Positions 56,629 to 64,000 of a stretch of DNA of 64,000 bases are shown in pieces. Each line of letters opens with the position of its first letter. Position 1 is the stretch's first letter. The DNA is taken from assembly GCA_039720395.1 (NCBI GenBank), contig CM077832.1, positions 15,194,966 to 15,258,965 of the forward strand, read 5' to 3'. The notes beneath the pieces were generated by a model that saw only the letters and a list, made by a program, of their open reading frames with translations, ran no database searches and was not told the DNA's origin. This DNA is from Liquidambar formosana. Its lineage: Eukaryota; Streptophyta; Magnoliopsida; Saxifragales; Altingiaceae. Position numbers and translations under genes: made by a program.

Positions 56629-57085
56629 CTACATCAGCTTAATTAGATGAATCCCAGATAACATTCCCTTAGCTATCTCCACAGCATGAAACATGAGCAC
56701 CACAGTTGATATAGGCACACTCAATGCGATGAGCAGCACAACCCCTATAGCCAAACTTGGCCTCATATTCATCAAATGAGATTGCAACATTCCCACTGCT
56801 GCACAGACATCCGAATCATATTGCGCATAATATTGCTTCTCCCAATCCATCCAACCCGAGGGTGGGTGCATGGTCTGTTTCCAACATCCTCATCTCTCGA
56901 ATGCGAATGCGGAGCACGATCACGTTCTCGTCCACAAGCTTGCCGCCATAATCTCGGCCATTGGTTGCCCTCACTGCAGTAGCAACATTATTTGTAGAGG
57001 GCAATAGTGATCTTTTCCGGCAAGGCGACTTGATGGAAAAGGGTTGGCGGGAAAGCGCAGGGGAAAAGAGGGAGGCTGGTTTCAT
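56629..57085 (-). pseudogene. Disrupted small membrane-protein gene (gene 4)
   Basis: Counterpart of gene 3. From ATG at 57085 the family N-terminus and core read correctly (MKPASLFSPALSRQPFS, NGRDYGGKLVDEN) up to about 56870, where the plus strand has ggtgggtgcatgg in place of ggtggcgcatgg in gene 3, a net +1. The frame then changes and is lost. The remaining C-terminal part (PPSGWMDWEKQY to the hydrophobic anchor) is open in another frame to 56629. It lacks gene 3's 7-bp insertion, so the two lesions arose independently. Confidence 0.75.
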
Positions 57086-58144
57086 TGCTTAAGATTGTGA
57101 TAATTAATGAGTAAAATGAATAGAAGGTGAAGTGGAAATGGGGAGGTAGAGGGATATTTAAAGGTGCAAAAGAGAAGAGGGTTACGTGCCCAAAACCGAG
57201 TAGGGAATAATAATACATGGCATTGATTATTGGGAGCGTGTATAACTGACCGTGTTTACCACTCAGGCAAGACGTGTGTGATAAAGTGCAATATGGAGAG
57301 GGGGAAAGTTCGCTTGAGAATGGATGATGGCGTTTGGCCCCAGCTAAAAATACAGGAGTATATATATATATATATATAAATGGCTCTATTATACTTTCGA
57401 ATTTAAACAAGACAAGAATAGCATAATTTTATTAAGATAGACGTCACAATCTTTGAAGGTGCATCGAATGCACCCACCCAAGCTATGTACATTAATTGGT
57501 TTATACAAAGTTTCCTTTTTTCTTTTTTCTTTTTTGGGGGGGGCGGGGGGGGGGGGGGGGGGGTTAAATTGCCATCATTGGTTTGCAGACATAAACAAAG
57601 CCAAGTTTACAAACCATGAAATAGGTGGATAGGGAATGTTTAAGAGTTAGAGTACTCTAAGGTCTGTTTGGTACATAGGCATGTAGCCAATGCACAAGTA
57701 CAACTCCCAAGTTATGGCACTGATATAACTTGTATCAATACATCCTTATCTTACTGGTATTGCAGAATTAGTTTTGATTATCCCAATTGTTAAGTTTTAC
57801 GTGTAAGTTTGTCTCATGTTGGAATAATAGAAGATAGAAATGGACTTAATTAATATACAAGTAATGAGCTTACTATCAATATGTTTAGGCCTTTTGTATA
57901 GATATAAGCTCCAGACTTGTATATAAAGCCTCTAGTGTTGGATTTTGGACTCCCTTATTTTCCAAACACCAGCTAGCTAGTCTCACACCAATGAAGGATA
58001 ATTTACTCTTATTTAAAGTCAGGTCGGGTAATAGATGAAAATGGGATTTTAAAAAAAGATGACTTTGCTTGATAATTATCACCTTTGATTGTTCAAGTGA
58101 TTGTTTGAACCATAAATAAGTAGGGACTTCCTAAGTTTTACATT
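57086..58144. other. Upstream region of gene 4
   Basis: Shared with 14706-15750. A TA repeat lies at 57359-57378 and a long G run at 57536-57563. No gene is supported. Confidence 0.5.
57536..57563 (+). repeat. Expanded poly-G tract
   Basis: 28 positions, all G except C at 57544. Copy 1 has 13 G. Confidence 0.85.
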
Positions 58145-58323
58145 AGGGCGGTACTATTTAAAGCACCCTTTGTATAGCGCCCCCATGCAACACCTACCCC
58201 ACATCAGTAAAAAAGATACATGTTATAAAAATTGTGCGATCGAGCTTTGGACTATGCACATATTGTTATATAAAATGCTATATTTTGATGTTGCACATAA
58301 GGTGTTGTACATAGCATTTCCCT
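58145..58323. mobile_element. MITE-like element, copy 2 counterpart
   Basis: Duplicate of 15751-15926 with scattered changes and the same inverted ends. Confidence 0.45.
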
Positions 58324-59691
58324 CTACATTAATTTCAAATTCAAACTGTGTAAGTTAAGTATCCCTATAAAAAATATAAAAAAAAAAGTGATTAATTTTC
58401 AATTTACCCCTGTAGCTAGTTTGTAAACAGTAAGGGGGTTAAATGAAAATTTATGAAAGTCGAAACCTAACTTTATGAACCCTAGTTCCCAATGCGATAT
58501 TTTTCATTTAGGCCAAAACCACCTTTAGCATAGTGAGCAAGCATTTCTCTTTTGTCACATAGGCAAATAATTCAAAAAAGCTATAACCCATGCCATCATC
58601 CTGATTTGTCCAAGTGAGCTGCACGTCCCTAAGATTTAATATTTTTTTAAAAAAAAAGGAAAGATTTTCCATCAGTCCGTCTATCAGTTACACTCACACG
58701 ACAACCTCTCATTCAAACCATGCAGTGATGGCATGATCCTGTTTAAAAGTCCACAGGGGCCACATTATCAAGGAACGAGAAAGTGGAATCTTAATCAATT
58801 TCTACAACGTAAACGCCGCTTTTTCAATAGGACCTAATCCAGAACCGTGAATTATTATCTCCACAGCAGAACCTAATTCACCGTACCCATAATGGAATTG
58901 GAATTGGAATTGACTACTTTTATTATTATTATTATTATTATTATTCTTATTAGTATTATTATTATTATTAAAACTAGGTGCAAATGATTAGGATTTGAAT
59001 AAGAAACATAGAAAGAAGAGCAGGAATTCGATTAATTAACTGTCTCTAAAATAATTGACCCTGCCAATTAAAGAATATATTTGTGAGGTTCGCGTTCTAT
59101 TATTCACAAAGTGGTTAATGAACTTTGTATGCACATTAAGAAATAAAGTGAGTTCTACCTTTTTTTTTTTCATCCCATTTTCATCCCTTATCAACCATTG
59201 GAATGAAGTTACCATTCCTATTTTATTCTCATTCCCATTCCATTCCCTCAAACTAAATGCAGCTAAAAACTATGTACAGAGTTATACTCTTATAAAGTGA
59301 CATAAGGATTAGTTGATAACAGAGACTAGAAATTCCAGTTCTCTGAATCATAATCAGCCAAGTCGTCCCCAATTAGTGCTTGGGGTGGTATCTTTGGATC
59401 ATGACAAAGACTATTGCTCTAAAATCCAATCACTTATTTTCTTAACAAAAATTAAAAAATTAAACAAAACACAAAAACATAAAAACAAAAGGACAAAAGG
59501 ACCAAAAAAAAAAAACCCCAATTTTAAAATAAATAAATAATAATGATAGAAGAAGAAGAGGGAACCAATTAAATAACAATATTTAAAAAAACTTCAATTA
59601 AATATGATAACCCTGGCAATCGCAATAGCATTACACATAACCACCATTGACCCATTTTTGAGGTGGGCACACACAATACAATAGTTGTTAC
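58324..59691. other. End of copy 2 and unique flank
   Basis: Homology to copy 1 runs to about 59085. An ATT microsatellite is at 58920-58970. The remainder is AT-rich without a supported gene. Confidence 0.5.
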
Positions 59692-59866
59692 TAGGGGTGT
59701 TAATGGTTTTGGTTAAAACCGAGAACCAAACTGAACCAGACGGTTTGGTTTGATTTTTTGGTCATTAGGTTTGGTTATGGTTTTAATTTTAGAAAACCGA
59801 ATTCAATTGGTTTGGTTTTGGTTTTTAGTTTTAAAAAACCAAACCAAACCGAAAAACCGAAAAAAC

Positions 59867-59917
<51 letters not shown>

Positions 59918-60371
59918 TAAAGTTTGTAAATTCCCAATTCTAATAAGGGTAAAATAGGTAATAAGCTTGTTTTTGTTGATTTTAAGTTTCTTATTGTTTT
60001 CTTCTTTTTAGATTGGCATGTATTAAACTAGCTATTAATGTTGTATGTGATATTGACATATTGATATATGTCAATATGTTTTTATTTTGATACAATGTTT
60101 GTTTTTTTTAGTTGCTAATGTAATGCTTTTATTAAAAATGTTTTTATTTGTAGTTTGACAATGTCATTTTTTTCATCTTCAATTATTTGTTGTTACTTGA
60201 TTGGTTAAAACCGAAACGGAACCAAACCAAACCGAAATATAATGGTTTGGTTTTGTTTGGTTTTTTTATAATATGGTTTGGTTTTGGTTTGAGAGGAACA
60301 AAACCGAAGTATAATGGTTTGGTTTGAAATCTCCCCTAAAACCGAACCAAACCGAACCATTAACACCCCTA
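59692..60371. mobile_element. hAT-like MITE with perfect 8-bp target duplication
   Basis: Ends TAGGGGTGTTAATGG and CCATTAACACCCCTA are inverted repeats. gttgttac flanks both sides (59684-59691 and 60372-60379). Subterminal regions are packed with AAACCGAACCAAACC-type repeats. A TA microsatellite (about 59870-59912) lies inside. No ORF. Confidence 0.85.
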
Positions 60372-60547
60372 GTTGTTACCATCCCTAGATGCCAAACTTG
60401 GCCTAATCGTTAATAAATAAGATTGCAATAAACCCATTGCTTATCGTCAAAACAAAAATAATAATAATAACAATAAATGAAGCCATTGCTTAATAAATGT
60501 TAGCTTGATATACATTGTTGTTCAATTCTCTAAAAGTTCAAGCTTTT

Positions 60548-60625
60548 AAGGTCAAGTGGTATCCTAATAGAGTAACAGAACTCCGGTCTCTAATAGATCC
60601 TAGTTTCAAGTCTTGACATCTCCTC
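60548..60625 (+). repeat. Possible tRNA-like SINE head
   Basis: ggtcaagtgg and, about 45 nt on, agtttcaagtct weakly resemble RNA polymerase III A and B boxes. No tail or duplication could be defined. Confidence 0.2.
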
Positions 60626-60743
60626 CCCCCCATTCATTTATCCATTCAGATCGTTTATCGATTTAACTCAGTTTAACTCAGTTCATTGCTATATATTGAT
60701 TCATCTTTCCATGTCTCACGTAAAGGAGAGTGTTAGCTTGAAA

Positions 60744-61003
60744 TACATTAATGTGGACCCATTCCTTGAAAGATTAAGCTTTTAGGGTCAAGTGGTGTTA
60801 TCACAACAAACATCCGAGCCGTAATTTGAATAAGCTTCACCCACTCCATCCAATTCAAAGAATTTTCATGTTATTAATGTTGACCCATTCCTTGAAAGAT
60901 TGAGCTTTTAGAGTCAAGTGGTGTTATCACAACAGACATCCGAGTTGTAATTTGAATAATGTTGCTTCTCCCACTCCGTCCAATTCAAAGAATTTTCATG
61001 TTC
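60744..61003. repeat. Two ~125-bp direct repeats inside the fifth relic
   Basis: Both begin near GACCCATTCCTTGAAAGATT and include GTCAAGTGGTGTTATCACAA and CCAATTCAAAGAATTTTCAT. A weaker partial third copy lies near 60535. Confidence 0.75.
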
Positions 61004-61290
61004 TCATCATCTAAACCCATCGCCAGTCTTCATCTGAGCCGTAATTTGAATAGATTGAATAAGATTAAATTGTGCCTAATTTGAATTAGATTGCAATAAA
61101 CCAATCGCTAGTCTTCAACACCTTAATTCATCTCCCAAATGCGCATCCGAAGAATAATCATGTTCTCATCCACTTACTTGCCTCAGTAATCATACCCATT
61201 TGTTTCTCTCCTTACCATAATAATCTTCTTAAAGCATAAAGTTTTTTGTCGCATATATAGTCGATGAGTTGGAAAATGGCCGGTGAGGGA

Positions 61291-63449
61291 AATTGTTGTG
61301 CGTCTGTACGTTCCTTATGTGTTATGTGTTTAGAAGGGGAAAAAAGATACCATTTTTAAAGATTGTGGAAAAGGTAGACTTGTATTAATTGGCAGTGTCA
61401 AAAATAAAAAATAAAAAAATGATAGGAGGCCGATAGAATATAGTATTAGAGTACCGATCGATAAATCAAGTATCGATCTTGAGTAATGCTATTTGATCCA
61501 TATTATTAATCCATGTCAAAATAAAAAAATTTAAAAAAAATCCTATATGATGTGTCAATAATTTTAAGACTAAAAACCATATTTGAATTTAAAATGTTAG
61601 TTTACTGAAGCATATAACATTGCAAAACACTGTGGGATTTTATTATGGGCCAAAAAATATATATGGCTTAAAGTGTAAAACAACATTTTCCTATGATATG
61701 ATCTTAGAAGCGAAGCTTCTTTAAATAAAAAATTAAAAAAAAAAGTATATGGTGACACGTGGCATTATAGCATGTTTTACCGCCTGGCACTTGGCAATGT
61801 GTAGTCTACGCGTGGGTGATTTTAGTCCTCAGGGACAAGTTATTAAGGCGCATATCAATTGACCAGTAGGTATATGTGGACTAGTTACCTATCATAAAAT
61901 TGACTTAGGTTCACTAGGCGACAATGCCTATAACAAGAGGTAAATGTGGTTTTCTGATTAAAAAAATAACTACTTTCCTAGGTTTTACTTGAACTTTGAA
62001 ATCTTTTCGAATTGGACTAGGTAATAGGCCGGTAACATTTCCTTCTCTCATAAAAACATGTTCATTTTACGCATTAATTTATAAAACAAATAATAATACC
62101 GTAATGATAGGTAAATAAACATACGTATGCAAACATGTACTACCCGGTTTTATATTGATTTCTTTTTTTTTTAATAAAATTTTTTATTTTAGGTCGTTTC
62201 AAAATTATTGTCTAATAAAAAACTCAACAACTTCATTTTAATCATTTTCCCAAAATACTCATATCGACATATCTATAGTAAGCGTAATGCTATTTCACCC
62301 ACATTCTCCCTAACCTCATCCACACGTGGCAGTTTCTCTTTATTTTATGCTGAGTCTCACATGATTATTTTTACCTATATACATTGACACATAAGGGAGT
62401 GATAAAGATGGCTGATAAAAAATGAGTGAAGTAGCATTTTCTTTATAACAAGGATAATAAACTACATAATATAGACAAAACAAACTCATTTAATGATTTG
62501 TACTACATTTAAGGGTAAATTTAGAATGTTAAAATATAAATGTGAGTGTGAAAGTAAGAGAAATTCCTATTAAAAAAATGTATTTTTTTCAAATAAGAGA
62601 ATCAATGAAAAATAAGAGTAGTAGCCTAGAAGGCTATAGGCGTGAATACACCCAATCGAAGCCCCGATGGAAAACATGGAATCATCGATCTCCTCTCTTT
62701 TATATTCTATTTTATTCTCCTTACTCAGGACAGAGCACTTTAAGGGCTAGCCCAGGCTTGAGGCCAGGTAAGTCGCACCATTTATTTTTTTATTTTTATT
62801 TTTATTTTTTATTTTTTTTATTATTATTATTTTTTTGTATGTATTAGAAGTGGATTTTATCCTTACAGTCTAGGGAAGATTTTGCCTCAACCTAAATCTT
62901 TAACCATGACTTAATCTAGCCTAGCCCATGTGAATATTAATTCCTGACTTTGCCCTTGTCTTTATTAATTATCTAAATTTCAAACCAATATAATTATAAA
63001 GGCTAAAACCAAAGGTTATGGTAAATAGGTCCATATAAAATAATGCTAATACTGAATTTTTATGGTATTAGCTAGAGATAAGGTTTGGTAGAATGACGTA
63101 CTCTAATTCTTTGAGGCCAGCTTTCATATTTATATATATATAATTTGTAAACATACAATGGCGTAAATAACACATGATACAAAGCATAGAATACAGTACA
63201 TATATTGAGAGGGGAAGGTTGGGAAGAGAAACGGTTTACTTAAAAGGATTTGGAGGATTCTTTTTTTTTTTTTAATTTACTTTAGAACCTTTGTTTGTTT
63301 GTTGATTTTTTCACCTTTTTTTTTTTTTTTTTTTTTTTTTTGGAAGAGCAAACCGGTACATGATAAGATGAGAATGGGACAAAAAACAACCCCAAACATA
63401 ACAATAAAGCAACCCCAAAAAAAGAAAACCCAGCAAAAGAAAATTTAAT
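61291..63449. other. Non-coding flank separating relic 5 from its upstream fragment
   Basis: AT-rich, with poly-T tracts (about 62165, 62785-62820, 63260-63275, 63317-63342). No supported gene: the 62542-62847 frame is low-complexity. Confidence 0.5.
62283..62443. mobile_element. Small MITE-like element
   Basis: taatgctatttcacccaca at the left and the reverse complement aaatgctacttcactcatt at the right form short inverted ends around about 120 bp. Confidence 0.4.
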
Positions 63450-63790
63450 TTAGACTTTAGAGATTAAACAAGACAAGAATTAAAGGATTCAATTAGGATA
63501 GACCCCACACTCTTTGAAGATGCATTGAAAATAACCAACCCCCCTAAAGCCCTAAAGGACCTTGAAAAAAAAAACGAAACAGAAGGGACACAGCGTGCAA
63601 AGGCAGGCAAGCAAAGCGTTTTGGTTAGGCGGCCGGGTTGTCTTCTCATACAAAGTTGGTATGGAGATATGGACAAAAGCCATGTCTGCATGAAATGATG
63701 CAAATCGTGAAGTACGTAGGAACCTTTGAGGGCAGGAGATATCGACAATATTACTCTGGGGTTGTTCGGTAAGCACTAATTAAGCAGGCA
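63450..63790. repeat. Fragment homologous to the upstream region of genes 3 and 4
   Basis: aaacaagacaagaatta, ctctttgaagatgcattgaa and the gcaaatcgtgaagt region align with 15020-15260 and 57410-57645, and the last part also with 6320-6350. It is the displaced upstream part of the fifth relic. Frames open here on the minus strand are not kept in the other copies. Confidence 0.55.
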
Positions 63791-64000
63791 GCCAATTAAT
63801 CACGAGGTAACATGATTCATGAACGTGCATGCATGACACATGGTCCCTATAACACTACCATGCATGCATGCGCATCTCATCCAACAATAATTAGTGGGTT
63901 ATAAAATTAAAAATTTGTGATTTTCAAACTTTGACCCAGCATCCTTTTCACAATTTAGAATGTCCGCTTCTCATCAATTTATTCTAAGTTCGACCATTCT

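Larger units (their letters stand above)
16860..59085. repeat. Tandem segmental duplication, copy 2 (interrupted)
   Basis: Second copy of 4233-16680. Host pieces are 16860-20981, 40354-41399 and 55838-59085. The intervals between them are two LTR retrotransposons. It lacks the counterparts of 6819-7948 and 8178-10847. Similarity to copy 1 is uneven: near 99 percent around genes and their immediate flanks, but visibly lower (about 90 percent) in spacers. Confidence 0.85.
60385..61290 (-). pseudogene. Decayed fifth member of the small membrane-protein family
   Basis: Pieces align in order with genes 1-4: 60392-60445 (ccaaacttggcct, agattgcaa) with the hydrophobic-anchor part, 60930-60995 (cagacatccga, ttgcttctccca-ctccgtcca) with the WEKRY part, and 61140-61225 (gcgcatccgaagaataatc, ttctcatccac) with the KLVDES part. 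The frame is destroyed and the middle is enlarged by direct repeats of about 125 bp. Upstream-type sequence reappears only at 63450-63790, so about 2.2 kb has been inserted between. Confidence 0.65.

Noticed and set aside
1..64000. rRNA or canonical tRNA genes
   Set aside because: None recognised on either strand; only a weak tRNA-like match near 60548.

Overview
The window is nuclear DNA of a flowering plant, most likely a eudicot. It is AT-rich and dominated by transposons: Ty3/gypsy LTR retrotransposons of the Tat/Ogre kind, hAT-like and other inverted-repeat elements, and many poly(A/T) tracts and microsatellites. The only host genes I can support are members of one small intronless family of unknown function. 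I cannot name the species.

Host framework. About 12.4 kb (4233-16680) is repeated in tandem as a second copy (16860-59085) that has been stretched by insertions. Each copy carries two minus-strand family members. The first of each pair is an intact 147-codon ORF (5531-5974 and 18121-18564). The second is broken (14243-14705 by a 7-bp insertion, 56629-57085 by a +1 frameshift). A fifth, heavily decayed member lies at about 60385-61290. Copy 2 lacks two stretches present in copy 1 (6819-7948 and 8178-10847) and has gained two LTR retrotransposons whose empty sites are still visible in copy 1 (12159-12163 and 13363-13367).

Element 1 (20982-40353, 19.4 kb) is young. Its 2.78-kb LTRs differ at about 18 positions by hand count, and the target duplication gtaac is perfect. 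It encodes gag-protease (one in-frame stop), a likely 171-nt intron, RT, RNase H, a second archaeal-type RNase H and integrase. A 1562-bp solo LTR of another element (30498-32059, duplication tccgc) splits the integrase zinc finger; that solo LTR holds ten GCGTACGC-core palindromes in three clusters. Downstream, on the opposite strand, is an intact 428-codon ORF resembling plant mobile domain/DUF7745-type proteins, with its own TATA-like box. Then comes about 2.25 kb of tandem repeats built from two alternating short hairpins whose arms change in pairs.

Element 2 (41400-55837, 14.4 kb) has the same layout but is old and broken. Its 616-bp LTRs differ at about 40 positions, its gag-pol has many stops and shifts, its antisense plant-mobile-domain gene is in fragments, and an unrelated ~30-bp minisatellite occupies the place of the hairpin array.

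The edges hold an hAT-like non-autonomous element (276-1497), a 680-bp hAT-like MITE with a perfect 8-bp target duplication (59692-60371), and further MITE-like sequences. The most unusual signal is the compensating-arm hairpin array at 35185-37440, beside the antisense gene of Element 1.
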